A stretch of 64,000 nucleotides of DNA. It comes from Cephalopachus bancanus. Its lineage: Eukaryota > Chordata > Mammalia > Primates > Tarsiidae. How positions within the stretch are numbered: position 1 is the stretch's first letter; every line of letters starts with the position of its first letter. Below, piece by piece: positions 12,160-23,352 of the stretch. Below the pieces are notes generated by a model. The model saw only the letters and a list, made by a program, of their open reading frames with translations. It made no database searches and was not told where the DNA came from. The DNA lies in assembly GCA_027257055.1 (NCBI GenBank), contig JAPVLO010000045.1, positions 186,001 to 250,000 of the forward strand. Reading direction: 5' to 3'. The position numbers and the translations under genes were made by a program.

Positions 12160-12556
12160 TATCATTAACTGCTCAATTAAATAAGGTCAAAGCTGAAATG
12201 TCCTGTGTAACGGTAAGGTTAAAACTCAATGCAAAATCAGGCTGTAAATAATCAGGTAGAATTTGTATTGGGTCCTCAAGTAGTAATAGGATTGAGATAA
12301 TTGGGCAGAAAATGAGAAAGCATTCCAGACAGGGTATAGATTGATATTTGGTAAATGTGGAAGAGAGTGAGGAGACCCCTCAGTCTTAGGACTGAAACAT
12401 TAAAAAGTGATGTAGTCATTACTGACTCTATCTCTGGTTATGTGTTCACATATTGGCTCGGCAGTTTTGGAGGGGGAATTTCAGTGGTGCTGTATCTGCT
12501 TGGAATAAATTTATTCTAAAACAATTGGTAAATTAAACAAAAGTATTATTGTAGGT
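12160..12556. other. Intron, no feature recognised
   Basis: Intronic DNA, nothing recognisable. Confidence 0.5.
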
Positions 12557-12570
12557 AAGAATAAGTTTCT

Positions 12571-12855
12571 TGCCGGGCTCAGTGTCTCAACCTGTAATCC
12601 CGCGCCTTGGGAGGCTGAGGTGAGTGGATTGCCTGAGCCCGCGGGTTCGAGACCCACCTGGGCAACTTGGCGAGACCTCATCTCTACAACAAATCAAAAA
12701 ATCAGCCGGGCGTGGTAGCACACGCCTGTAATTCCAGTTTCTTGGAAGGCTGAGGTGGAAGGATCGCTGGAACCCAGCAGGTTGAGGCTATGGTGGCTGG
12801 GAGCGGCCACTGCACTCCAGTCTGGGTGACAGAGTGAGACTCCAACTCAAAAAAA
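12571..12855 (+). repeat. Alu, young, full length
   Basis: Sense copy with GCCCGCGGGTTCGAGACCC and target duplication AAGAATAAGTTTCT on both sides. Confidence 0.95.
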
Positions 12856-12869
12856 AGAATAAGTTTCTC

Positions 12870-13389
12870 CCTAATTTACTGATGAAATTATTCCTTCTTA
12901 CAGAAGAAACTGTTAAGATTTTGTAAACCACTCTGCTTATTTTTGACTGTCACTGGGAAGTGTTGAATGGAGCCCACCCATTAGGAGAGAAAAGTTATAG
13001 GGAGGGAAGGAGAGAGAGAAAAAGGTATCAGTGATACAATATGTCAGGGTTTTTGAGAGGACAGATTATGTATCATTGTTTGCCCTTTAGTTCCCTCTTC
13101 TTTCTTTGCTCCCACTATAGTTACATGTGGAAAATAACATGTGTGGTAAAGGTAGCAGGCATTAGGAGACTGTTAGAACACTGCTCTTTCAGTAACTCAG
13201 TAGAATGTATGTTACTTTTTTCACAAATAAGCAAATTGTAACCTATAAAGATTTACCTAACAGCTTGGACTTTTCAGAAAGCTATTAATCTTTATCTTTT
13301 TTTTCTCTATAATTTAGCTTTTTTCCCTCCCAATTTAAAAGAAACAAATAAAAACATGAGCCAGTATTAACAATCATCATTCTAAATAG
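12870..13389. other. Intron end, no feature recognised
   Basis: Intronic DNA leading to acceptor CTAAATAG. The frame at 13041-13241 has no support as a gene. Confidence 0.5.
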
Positions 13390-13565
13390 GAAAAAGAACG
13401 TAGCTCAGATCGTGATGAAAATGAAGAAAGGAGTCTGTACGAAGTCTTGCTAAATGTGTTTCCTGCTGATTACAATCCTCTCCTGGTAACTGAAAAGGAA
13501 TCAGGAAAACTACAGGTGTTGTCAAAGCTCTTAGCAGTTATCCACGAACTTCGGCCTACTGAAAA
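13390..13565 (+). CDS. RAD54B: RAD54B exon, inter-motif segment
   Basis: Acceptor CTAAATAG ends at 13389. The protein reads EKERSSDRDENEERSLYE, a charged and poorly conserved stretch, then VFPADYNPLLVTEKESGKLQ and VLSKLLAVIHELRPTEK, where SGK-LQVL is the conserved SNF2 block preceding motif IV. It ends two bases into the Lys codon (donor GTAAGA at 13566). The next exon's first base completes AAG. Confidence 0.96.
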
Positions 13566-13741
13566 GTAAGAGATTGATTTAATAAACTTAATTACAAGTG
13601 CTCATGAAATTTTAGTTTGTACAATGTTCTTATTTCCCCCTCCTCTTTTAAAATGAGAAAACATTAAAAAATAAGTTGGTTTTTTTTTTTTTGGAGCACA
13701 GTTGGCTCCCACTATTTTTTAAACTTATAATTAACAATGTG

Positions 13742-14085
13742 TCGACCAGGTGGGGTGACTCATGGCTATAATCCCAGCAGTTTGGGAGGTCTAGGTGAGA
13801 GGATTGCCTCAGCCCATGGGTTCGAGACCAGTCTGGGCAACTTGGTGAGACCTCATCTCTACGATTAAAAAAAAAAAAAATAGCTGGGCATGGTGGTGTG
13901 TGCCTGTTGTTCCAGCTACTTTGGAAGGCTGAGGTGGAAGCCCAGCAGGTCAAGGCTGCAGTGGCCATGAGTGTGCCACTGCACTGCAGCCTGGGCAACA
14001 GAGAGACTCCAACTCGAAAAAACTCCAAAACAACAAAAAACCTAAAAAAAACTCAAAACCCCCCCCAAACAACAAAAAAAACCCC
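13742..14085 (+). repeat. Alu with degraded tail
   Basis: Sense Alu whose tail has become a mix of A runs and C runs (14021-14085). A short ACAATGT target duplication flanks it. Confidence 0.88.
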
Positions 14086-14099
14086 ACAATGTTTCTGTA

Positions 14100-14771
14100 C
14101 GTTTTTCTTTAGGAAAAACTAAAAGCAATATACGTATATTTTGTAAAAACCTAGCTATATCTTTCTCAATTTCCTTCAGAATTCTTTCCTCTCTTACTCT
14201 TTTTTTTTTTGGAATCTGCCATTGTAATTAAAGCAGATTGTGCCTTTTAAAAATTATTATTATGAAGACGTGGGGCCTCTCTTACTCTTAAATCTTGATA
14301 CACCTTAGGTTTTCTCTTTAACCTTCTCACTGTCATGCTTCTGAGTGATCTCTATTCCCCATCTTTCAACTATCACACGTGTAATATTGATTCTAAATCT
14401 TCATCTTTAGTTTAGTCCTCTTTTCTAATTTCTGCATCCTTATTGTTAACTGTTTAATAGGCACCTAAGACTATCTCGATGTCACGTAGGACTTCAAGCT
14501 TCACATGTCCAAAACCAGCTTCATTTTGTCACTGCAAGCCTGCTCTTTTCCCATTATTTCTTGGCTTGATGAATTGTACCATAATGCACACAAAAACCCT
14601 GGAAGTTATTCTAGACTCATTTTCTTCTTCACTTATCCAACATTGCCAGTCACTAAATCCAGTCACTAAATCTATTGATTTTTAACCTCAGGAGCCCCTT
14701 TTTTCTGGTACCAAAATATTTGTTTTGATTCTTATAATTATTGATGTGGGTTATGATGTTTTCTTTTCTTT
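14100..14771. other. Intron, no feature recognised
   Basis: T-rich intronic DNA. The frame at 14479-14685 has no motif. Confidence 0.5.
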
Positions 14772-15027
14772 TTCTTTTTTTTATTTTGAGTCAGAGTCTC
14801 ACTCTGTCACCCAGGCTGGAGTACAGTGGCACACTCACGGCCACCCCAGCTTCAACCTGCTGGGCTCAGGCCATCCTTCTGCCTCTGCCTTCCAAGTAGC
14901 CAGAACTACAGGTGCACGCCACCGTGCCCAGCTAATTTTTTGATATATTGTAAAGACGAGGTCTCACCCAGTTGTCCAGGCTGGTCTCGAACCCCTGGGC
15001 TCAGGCAGTCCTCTCGCCTCAGCCTGG
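14772..15027 (-). repeat. Alu, 5'-truncated
   Basis: Antisense copy that stops at CTCAGCCTGG, so the first 35 or so bases of the element are missing. Confidence 0.9.
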
Positions 15028-15950
15028 TTATATTTTCTTACAAACTACTTCCTTCTTTCAACCTCATTACATGCTTATTATTGCCCTAAATTATATTTCC
15101 AACGTATAAATGTGAATGTCACCCCTTTTCTTAAGAAAATCAGTCAGAGTCTCCCAGGTATCTTCTAGAAATTTCTAAACGCTTCGACATAGGGCAAAAT
15201 TCTTCATGAAAGGGTTAATGCCTCCTTTTCCAGCCTCATCTCTCATCGCTCCTTCACACTTAACCATGTGGTCCAGTCATACCAAACTACCTGCAGAACC
15301 TGTCATTTGCCCTACTTCTTGCCCTCTGCTCTTACATGTTGCTGGGCCCTATGCCTGGCTGACTTACCTCTGCTTCTTATTCTTTGACCAACTTTTTCTC
15401 TTTGTTAACACTCAGCTCAGATGCTTTCTTTTGGAGGCCCCCTGCCTCATATTGAATTAGATGCTCCTCTTCTGTACTCCTGTAGCATCCTGGAGCTGTT
15501 ATCACATACTTTTTAAAATTTTTGTTATCATATATTTTATTAGATAATATTTGATATATGCAAAAGGACATGTGTAATGTGTATATGTGCAGATTATGAC
15601 CCAATTTGAATTTAAGTGTACACATTTTTAAAGTCTAAGTCTTACTTAGACTTCTATTTGCATCTTTAAAAAAAACTGGAACTTTTTTTTTCTCTTCTCT
15701 GTAGTGGGATAATAGGCGGTTGTTGGTGGACAAAGGATAATGAGTGGGAAGAGTTTTAGAGGAAATGAAAAGAGATAAAGTTTGCTCATAGGTGTAAACA
15801 TTTATCCTTGAAGATGTTATAAGGGAAAATTTCCCTCTTGTGGCAAGGAGAAAAAAATGAATGATGGTGAAAAATGTAATAATGAAGAAAAATAAAAAAT
15901 ATTTGTGTGTAGGTGTTAAGATGGAGTCATTTTGGCTGCGTATGGGTCCC
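15028..15950. other. Intron, unassigned
   Basis: No gene or repeat I can name. Frames at 15206-15460 (+) and 15377-15625 (-) overlap in opposite strands and have no motif. Confidence 0.45.
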
Positions 15951-15954
15951 TAAG

Positions 15955-17221
15955 CAGTATAGTTCAGTAGTGCTAAGTATATTCACACTGTGGTGCAACC
16001 AACCTTCAGAACTCTTTTCAACTTGCAAACAAAACAAAATCCTGCCTTGTCCTGTTGCAGAAGAACTTCTGTTGGTGGTACAGACTGGATCTTTGTTGTG
16101 TTGCTTCATATTGTCTGAAGAGATGACCCTTTCTTTTTTAAAAAAAATTGTTATAAAATACATGTAACACAGATTTACAATTTTAGCCACTTTTAAGTGT
16201 ATAGTTCAGTAGTGTTAAGTACATTCACACTGGTGCAATCAACCTTCAGAACTCTTTCAACTTGCAAACAAAACAGAAATATTATATCTATTAAATAACA
16301 ATTCCTCATTTCTCTCTCACCCTAGTCCCTGGCAACTGCCCTTCTACTTTCTGTCTCTGTGAATCTGACTACTCTAGATACTTCATATAAGTAGACTTAT
16401 ATAGTATTTATCTTTTTGTTAGGGCTCATTTCACTTAGCATAATGTCCTCCAGGTTCTTCAGTGTTGTAGCATGTATCAATTTCTTTTTAAAGGCTAAAT
16501 AAGCCGGGCTCGGTGGCTCAGCCTGTAATCCCGCGCCTTTGGGAGGCTGAGGTGAGTGGATTGCCTGAGTCCACGGGTTTGAGACCCACCTGGACAGCGA
16601 GACCTCATCTCTACAATAAATCAAAAAATCAGCCGGGCGTGGTAGCACATGCCTGTAATTCCGGCTACTTGGAGGGCTGAGGCGGAAGAATCGCCGGAGC
16701 CCAGCGGGTCGAGGCTGCGGTGGCTGGGAGTGGCCACTGCACTCCAGTCTGGGTGACAGAGTGAGAAAAACCAAAACAAATAAAGGCTAAATAATATTCC
16801 ATTGTAAGTATATACCACATTTTGTTTATCCATTCATTCATGATGAACACTTTGTTTCCACCTTTCGGCTATTGTGTATAACATTGCTGTGGATGTGGGA
16901 AGTATCTTTTCATGATCCTGCTTTCAGTTCTTCTGGATATATACCAAGAAGTGGAATTGTTGGGTCATATGGTAATTCTATTTTTAATTTTTTGAAGTAC
17001 TGCCTCACTGTTTTTCATAGTGTCTGCACCATTTTCTTTTCCACCCACAGTGTACAGGTGTTCAAATTTTTTCACATCTTTGCCAACATTGTTATTTTCT
17101 GTTCTTTTTGATAGTAGCCATCCTAGTGGATGTGAGGTGGTGTATAATTGAAGTTTTGATTTGCATTTCCTTAATGATTAGTGATATTGAGCATGTTTTT
17201 GTGTGCTTGTTGACTCTTTTA
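15955..17221 (-). mobile_element. L1M-type LINE 3' end
   Basis: Antisense old L1 tail: ACATTCACACTGGTGCAATC, CCCTAGTCCCTGGCAACTG, CACTTAGCATAATGTCC, TGGAATTGTTGGGTCATATG, CCATCCTAGTGGATGTGAGG. It is split by the Alu at 16502. A stretch of about 75 nt (15957-16035) recurs at 16199-16272. Confidence 0.8.
16502..16781 (+). repeat. Alu, young, inside L1
   Basis: Sense copy with target duplication AAAGGCTAAATA (16490-16501; from 16782). It has the ACTTG-deleted middle (GACAGCGAGACC). Confidence 0.95.
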
Positions 17222-17470
17222 CAGTAGTTCCCCCTTATCTCTGGAAATATGTTCCAAGAACTCCAGAGGATGCCTGAAACTGCAGATAGTACCAAACCCT
17301 ATATATATTGTTTTTTCCAATAGATACATACCCATGATAAAGTTTAATCTATAAATTAGGCACACTAAGAGATTAACAGCAATAATGAAATAGAACAATT
17401 ATAATAGTATATTGCAATAAAAATGGTAAGAATATGGTATCTTTTTCTCAAAATATCTTATTGTTTGTGA
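17222..17470 (+). mobile_element. Tigger/MER-type DNA transposon fragment
   Basis: AGTAGTTCCCCCTTATC..., GGATGCCTGAAACTGCAGAT, CATGATAAAGTTTAATC and TCAAAATATCTTATTGT match a familiar Tigger-derived repeat. Only one end is visible. Confidence 0.65.
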
Positions 17471-18068
17471 TATTTTTGGATTGTGGTTTACCATGGAAAA
17501 TTGAAATCATGGAAAGAAAAACTATGGAATGTGAAACCATGAATAAGTCTCTGAGTTCCTTTGTATTTCTTTTGCCTTTCTTCTGTGAGTCCACTGCCCT
17601 CTTGCTACAATTTGAGTGAATTGTTCTCTAGTCTTGCTACATATCTGTCATCCTGGGACTTTTAAGAACCACCACCTATAAATTTCTTTTTCTTCTCTTC
17701 TGTGTTGTAACTTCTGTTTTCTGGGTTTCACGTTTTGCTGGAGCGTCTCCTACAGTAGTTTCCTAAGAAAGAGAAGATAGAAGATAAATCTTGCTGACTT
17801 CTTGTATATCTGAAACTGTTTTAATTCTACCCTAGCATTTGTCTGACAGCTTGTCTGGTTATAAACTTCTAGATCAGAATAATATTCCCCTAGAATTCTG
17901 AAGGCAATACTTTATATGTCTTCGAGCTTTTAGAATTGCTGTTGAGAAGTCTGATGGTTTCTAGATTTTCATTCCTTTGTATGTAACCTGTTTTTTCTTC
18001 ATGAAAGCTTTAGCAATTTTTCTTCATTCCTCATACTTTGAATTATAATCTTATTTTTTTTTCACACT
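17471..18068. other. Intron, no feature recognised
   Basis: T-rich intronic DNA with text like an L1 tail at 17800-18000 (TAGAATTCTGAAGGCAATAC), not assigned with confidence. Confidence 0.4.
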
Positions 18069-18196
18069 TTTTTTTTTTTTTTGAGTTGAAGTCTCACTCT
18101 GTCACCCAGGCTGGAGTGCAGTGGCATGCTCACAGTCACCTGCTAGGTTCAGGCAATCCTTCCGCCTCAGCTTTCCAAGTAGCTGGAAGTACAAAT
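18069..18196 (-). repeat. Right Alu monomer fragment
   Basis: Antisense single arm from poly(T) to GTAGCTGGAAGTACA, with an internal deletion after CACAGTCACC. Confidence 0.8.
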
Positions 18197-18540
18197 ATGA
18201 GTCATTGTTTCATTGATTGAGCTGGGAACTTTTTAGTAGGTCCTTTTTATCTGAGGGCACCATGACTGGGAAATATTCTTTTTTCTCAGAACAATTTCTT
18301 ACCTTTGGAATTACTGTCAGTCAGTTATTGAACCTCATGAATTGATTATCTAATTCTTTTTTCTCTCCTATTGGTTGTCACTTTTTCTTTTTAATGTATT
18401 TTTTGACAAATTCCCGTGTTATTTTACAACTCTCCTGTTAAAATTTTGTTTTAGCTATCATTTTACATTCTTAAGATTTTTAAAAATTCTTGATTGTTTC
18501 TTTCTGAAAATCATTATTTTCTGCTGAAAGTGCTTGTTTG
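18197..18540. other. Intron, no feature recognised
   Basis: T-rich intronic DNA. Nothing recognisable. Confidence 0.45.
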
Positions 18541-18553
18541 AGGATATTTTCTT

Positions 18554-18869
18554 GTTTTTTTGTTGTTGTTTGTTTTTTGTTTCTTGTTTTTTTTTGAGTT
18601 GGAGTCTCACTCTGTCACTCAGACTGGAGTGCAGTGGCCGCTCCCGGCCACCGCAGCCTTGACCCGCTGGGCTCCGGTGATCCTTCCACCTCAGCCTTCC
18701 AAGCAGCTGGAACTACAGGCGCACGCTACCACGCCTGGCTAGTTTTTGGTTTATTGTAGAGATGAGGTCTCGCCATGTTGCCCAGGAGGGTCTCGAACCG
18801 ACTCAGGCTATTCACTCACCTCAGCCTCCCAAGGCGCGGGATTACAGGCTGAGCCACCGAGCCCAGCTG
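18554..18869 (-). repeat. Alu, young, full length
   Basis: Antisense copy with target duplication GAGGATATTTTCTT (18540-18553 and from 18870). It carries the GTGGCCGCTCCCGGCCACCGC hairpin. Confidence 0.95.
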
Positions 18870-19264
18870 GAGGATATTTTCTTAAAGTTGTCTTCTGCGT
18901 TTTCCATTAATTGGTTTAATTTGATTTTTTGCCTGTTTATTTTGATTTTTCCTTTTCATCTTGAGGCTTACCTCAAAGAGCAGGTGTTCCTTGGTGTTCC
19001 TATTTAAGGAAACAATAAAACATTAATTTGACACTCTGTATGCAGAGACAGGGCTTCTTCACTGGTAGCTGTCATTGAGTAATCTGGCCACAGGTTGGCT
19101 TTTTTATTTGGGGACTCTCTATCTGTGAATCTTTTTTTCTGGAGTCATTCCAGTCTCTCCATAGATGAAAGGATATGAGAGGGGTGCCTGGCTGCTGGTA
19201 CTCTGGTAGTTAGCCAGAAAAGGAGATCTTACCATCCAGTATTCAGACTTTATTTTTGTTTTCA

Positions 19265-19375
19265 ATTTTTAGGAACAGGGTCTTGCAGCATTGCCAAGGC
19301 TGGACTTGAATTCCTAGACTCAAGTGATCCTCTTGCCTCAGCCTCCCAAATTGCTGGGACTATAGGCACATGCCA
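19265..19375 (-). repeat. Alu left-arm fragment
   Basis: Antisense TAGGAACAGGGTCTTGC... to TATAGGCACATGCCAT, old and diverged. Confidence 0.65.
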
Positions 19376-19861
19376 TCGCTCTTTTGTCCTGCCTTCTGTA
19401 GTCCCCATATCTAAATTTTTTTGTTTACTTTCCTCAGATAAGAAATATTCTATTTGAGAAAGAAAAGTCAACTGGTTACATGGGAATAGGTCCTGGGTTC
19501 TACTTACCAGTATTATTGTAAGAGCTCCAGTCTAAGCTCCTTTCTTTGGAGGCACCCTAGCAAGATCCTTTGGTGTGAATGAACTTGCATTTGTTTCTTA
19601 CTGGAATCTCCGTCTTAGGGCACTTAGGGTTCACCTTCTCTAGACTCCTAAGCTGGCCACTGCTTCACTATTCTCTTTGTTTTCATATATGAATGTCTCC
19701 TTGTTTCATTACAGATTGAGTTCACATTCTGTTCATTTTTGTATTTTGCTCATTCTGCATTTTTTTAGGGTGACTTCAGAGAGATGAAGAAAGCAGGAAG
19801 GCCTTCTTGCCTCTATCTTAAAACTGGAAGTATAGATATTGACTTTAAAATAGAATGTGGT
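19376..19861. other. Intron, no feature recognised
   Basis: Intronic DNA without recognised elements. Confidence 0.45.
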
Positions 19862-19870
19862 TTCCCTGTA

Positions 19871-20177
19871 TTTTTTTTTTTTATTTTTTGAGTTGGAGTC
19901 TCACTCTGTCGCCCAGACTGGAGTGCAGTGGCCGCTCCTGGTCACTGCAGCCTCGACCTGCTGGGCTCTGGCGATCCTTCCGCCTCAGCCTTCCGCCTCA
20001 GCCTTCCAAGTAGCTGGAACTACAGGCGCATGCTACCACACCCGGCTCAGTTTTTGATTTATTGGAGATGAGGTCTCACCAAGTTGCCCAGGTGGGTCTC
20101 AAACCCACGGGCTCAGGGAATCCACTCACCTCAGCCTCCCAAGGCGCGGGATTACAGGCTGAGCCACCGAGCCCAGC
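19871..20177 (-). repeat. Alu, young, with internal duplication
   Basis: Antisense copy with target duplication TTCCCTGTA / TTCCCTATG. The block CCGCCTCAGCCTT occurs twice in tandem at about 19980-20005. Confidence 0.94.
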
Positions 20178-20202
20178 TTCCCTATGTTTTAAATTGTACT
20201 AG

Positions 20203-20490
20203 ATGGGCACAGTGGCTCATGCCTGTAATCTTTGGGAGGTGGAGGTGGGAGGATCACTTGAGCTTAGGAGTTCAAGACCAACCTGGACAACATAGTGAGA
20301 CCTCATCTCTACCAAAAAAAAAATTGGCCAGATGGGGTGGTGTATGTTTGTAGTCCCAGCTCCTTGGAAGACTGATGCAGGAGAATCACTTGAGCCCAGG
20401 ACTTAAGGCTGCAGTGAGCCATGATTGTGCTGCTGTACTCCAACCCAGGCAACAGAGGGAGACCATGATTTCAGGCAAGCAAACAAACAG
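20203..20490 (+). repeat. Alu, old
   Basis: Diverged AluJ-like sense copy (AGATGGGCACAGTGGCTCAT) without a clean tail. Confidence 0.85.
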
Positions 20491-20611
20491 TGTGCGGTCA
20501 TTGTTGCTTGTTCTGTAAATATCAGTGATATTATTGTGGTATTTTCAACTAAAAATTCTAATATTGGCTTTAAATTGTATGTAAAGAATCTTTTTTATTT
20601 TTGATTGACAG

Positions 20612-20873
20612 GGTGGTGTTGGTATCCAACTATACAAAAACATTGGATATTTTACAAGAAGTATGCAAGCGTCATGGATACGCTTATAAAAGACTTGATG
20701 GACAGACACCAGTCTCTCAAAGGCAGCAAATTGTTGAAGGCTTTAACAGTAAATACTCGACTGATTTTATTTTTTTGTTAAGTTCAAAAGCTGGAGGTGT
20801 GGGACTTAACCTTATTGGAGGATCTCACTTAATTCTTTATGACATTGATTGGAATCCAGCCACTGATATCCAG
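20612..20873 (+). CDS. RAD54B: RAD54B exon, motifs IV and V
   Basis: Acceptor GATTGACAG ends at 20611. The exon reads (K)VVLVSNYTKTLDILQ (motif IV region), RLDGQTPVSQRQQIVEGFN, then motif V FLLSSKAGGVGLNLIGGSHL followed by DIDWNPATDIQ. These residues form the ATP and DNA contacts of the second lobe. Donor GTAGGA follows at 20874 in phase 0. The open frame reads 18 bases beyond the donor before a stop, which is intron. Confidence 0.97.
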
Positions 20874-20979
20874 GTAGGAATATTTGTGCACTAGATGGAC
20901 ATTATTGAATACCGGGGGATACAATTCCTGCTGGAGATATAAAGATGATGATGATGTATAATAACTGCTACATATCAAA

Positions 20980-21155
20980 CCTTTATTTTGCATCAGGTCT
21001 ATGCTAAGTGCTTTCCATCTATTCAATCTTCACAACAACCCTACAGTTTGATAGATGTTAGTAGTCCCATTTTATAGATGAAGATATGGAAACTTGTTTT
21101 AGGTCCCACAGCTTATAAGAGGCAAAGCCAGGATTCAAACCCAAACCTCTATGTC
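20980..21155 (+). repeat. MIR
   Basis: ATGCTAAGTGCTTTCCATC, CAACAACCCTACAGTTTGAT, CCCATTTTATAGATGAAG, and CCCACAGCTTATAAGAGGC are typical MIR core and tail. Confidence 0.85.
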
Positions 21156-21433
21156 TCCAGGCTGTAGTCCACGGCACACTTGGGCCTTCAGGATTCTCAT
21201 GACTACCAGAGGAAGATAATAAAGTGTTATGTGTGCTATGATTAATATTTGTGCAGGCTATATTAAAGATATACAATTAACTTATTTAGGAAAATGTTTG
21301 AGAAGAAACCTTTGGTTTTCTTCAGAGTACGGTCCATCTTTATGTATTTTTAGATGCATGTTAACCTAAAATTTACACTGTGGTATCTGCTTTAGGGGAT
21401 TCCAAGACAGCCTTCAGGTTAATGATTCCCTAG

Positions 21434-21925
21434 AAGGACACAGAATTGAGAAAAGCAGCTAGACTCAGAGTAATGTGTTATTATAGTAAAGGATACTAAA
21501 ATCAGCAAAGGAAAGTGGTACACAGGGCAGAATCCAGGCATAAGCTTCCGGTTGTCCTCTCCCCGTGGTTTTATGGACAATGCTTAATTCTCCCAGCATT
21601 TGTGAGTGACAATACATGTGGAGTATTGTCAACCAGGGAGGTTCACCCAAGCCTTAGTGTCCAGTTTTTGTTTGGGGTCAGTCCTGTAGGTTTGGAGCAC
21701 TTTCATGACTGACCTTAATTACTCAATCTCCATCACCTCCAGAGGTCAAGCTGATACCACATGGCCTAAGGCCATGTCCCACCTATATCACCTTGCTAAA
21801 GTAAACTATCTGGTGTGGCTGAAGGCTCCGGATAAACAAAGACACTATTATCAGACAGGCTATTCCCAGGGCTTAGAGATGATCTCTTAGGAGTTTGTTG
21901 AAGGCCGGACTTTTCTTTGGAATGT
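21434..21925 (-). repeat. Possible ERV LTR
   Basis: Text such as CAGAATCCAGGCATAAGCTTC and GGCTATTCCCAGGGCTTAG reminds me of an old antisense ERVL LTR. Ends and family not established; three short frames inside have no motif. Confidence 0.35.
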
Positions 21926-22332
21926 GATGGTTTGAACATCAACTCTTTACTGTGCACACAGGATCATTAAACCACAGGGATCTGCCTAGAGCCTGAGCTG
22001 ATTGCAGATATCCTAGGGACTTTTCAAGGGTGAATCATTAGGTACTTGGACTGGGAATGAACCCGTGCTATACTTGATTTTTAGCATTCTTGCTGTCCAG
22101 ACGTGCTGTCCCATTCTTTGATGAAGCTACCTCAACAGTTATTTTATAGTACCACAGTGAGTGTTCACTCATCCCTTTCTTTATCCTAGGAGAAAGATAT
22201 GAAGTGGAGTGTGCTTAGGCATGCCTGGGTTTTGTTTTTTTGAAATTTTAAAAACATATTTCTGCGCATTACTTATGTGGAAAGGGCTATCAGCTTCTAC
22301 TGACTTTCAAAATTCTCACATATTTTCTATAG

Positions 22333-22399
22333 GCAATGTCTAGAGTATGGAGAGATGGTCAGAAACATCCTGTACATATTTACAGACTCCTAACCACAG
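22333..22399 (+). CDS. RAD54B: RAD54B exon, motif VI (67 nt)
   Basis: A short exon between acceptor TTTTCTATAG (ends 22332) and donor GTAATA (22400). It encodes AMSRVWRDGQKHPVHIYRLL-TT plus one base of Gly. Motif VI (SRxxRxGQ) holds the arginine finger region needed for ATP hydrolysis. Without it the phase between the flanking exons is lost. A retroposon lies 11 bases into the following intron and its target duplication copies the splice donor (second copy at 22605). Confidence 0.97.
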
Positions 22400-22405
22400 G
22401 TAATA
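22400..22405 (+). promoter_or_regulatory. 5' splice site later duplicated
   Basis: ACAG/GTAATA is the donor of the motif VI exon. It lies in the left copy of the target duplication AGGTAATAAC (22398-22407). Confidence 0.85.
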
Positions 22406-22410
22406 ACTCC

Positions 22411-22451
22411 CCCCTTTTTTAGATTAGAAAATATAGTTTATTTAGAAAGTA

Positions 22452-22491
<40 letters not shown>

Positions 22492-22602
22492 GTAGGAGGT
22501 TCACCTCCCCAAGGTAATAGAGGGGGCCAAAGCCAGGAAACATAGCGACAGCCGTAGCTCCAAGAGCACATGGCCACACCAGAGTCTAGTAAGGCAGTGA
22601 CG
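22411..22602 (-). mobile_element. TC-run retroposon, copy 1 (longest)
   Basis: In minus orientation it runs from about 22602 (GTCACTGCC...) through ATGTTTCCTGGCTTTGGCC, CCTTGGGGAGGTGAACCTCC, a (TC)n run, AAATTTACTTTC, TAAATAAACTATATTTTC and a short A tail at 22415-22420. Target duplication AGGTAATAAC is at 22398-22407 and 22603-22612. The AATAAA about 20 nt before the tail suggests copying of a polyadenylated Pol II transcript. About 75 nt at its 5' side are absent from the two other copies. Confidence 0.75.
22456..22489 (+). repeat. (GA)n microsatellite
   Basis: GA dinucleotide run of about 34 nt, the (TC)n part of the surrounding retroposon seen from the plus strand. Confidence 0.95.
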
Positions 22603-22699
22603 AGGTAATAACCCTTTAGTGTGACAGAAAATGTATACCCTTTGAGTAATTAATCACTACTAAACTGAATTTATTTTTCTTCCTCATTGCCAAATTTCT

Positions 22700-23210
22700 A
22701 ACTTTTAATGTGATTTACTCTCCAATCAGACTGGCAGATGATGAAGGAAAAATCAAAGTATTTTATGACCCTGTAAAGCTGTTTTTTGCAGACTATGTCA
22801 TCTTTTAAAACAGTTACCTCATCTGTTTAAGGTCTGCCATCACCATCTATAAAACTTCATCTACATATCAAACTGCTCCCTTATTTTCCTCAAGCGGCCT
22901 GTTTCCTTTTCTGCTTTCACAATTCCTTAGATAACTAGTTGTCAGTCAGAAAATCTTTGAATACACCTATAACCTGTGCTCTGCCCCATCTCCCCGCCCC
23001 TCAGAAATGTCCTGCCTCTCTGGACTGAACCAGTTTAAATCTCATGTGTATTGATTTGTGGCTTCTTGTAACTTCTGGCCTCCTAAACTGTATGTGACCA
23101 AGCTACCATCCAACCAAGGTGGACACACTTTCTCAGGACCTCTTGGGGACATTAGTCGGAATAAACCATCTTAAAATACTTTACAGAGTTTGGCATCTTT
23201 TCATCAACAT
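22700..23210 (+). repeat. LTR-like end with AATAAA
   Basis: The end GGAATAAACCATC...TACAGAGTTTGGC...TCATCAACA resembles the R-U5 part of an ERV LTR. The start was not found and no target duplication was seen. Confidence 0.4.
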
Positions 23211-23352
23211 TAAGAAAACATTTCTTGTTAGTTTGTGCTTCAATATCAGGAATATATTGTTATTTTGTTAACTAATATGCTAATAAACATGTTTTACCCT
23301 ACACAAATAACATAGAGATTTGAAGGTAATCCAATGAATGTTTTCTCTTTAG

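Noticed and set aside
15206..15460. Open frame of 84 codons with hydrophobic end
   Set aside because: No motif, no splice or promoter context, and a frame of similar length overlaps on the other strand.
16872..17111. Open frame of 79 codons
   Set aside because: Antisense L1 sequence.
22456..22489. GA run as a GAGA-type regulatory element
   Set aside because: It belongs to a retroposon that carries a TC run in every copy, so its position is due to insertion.
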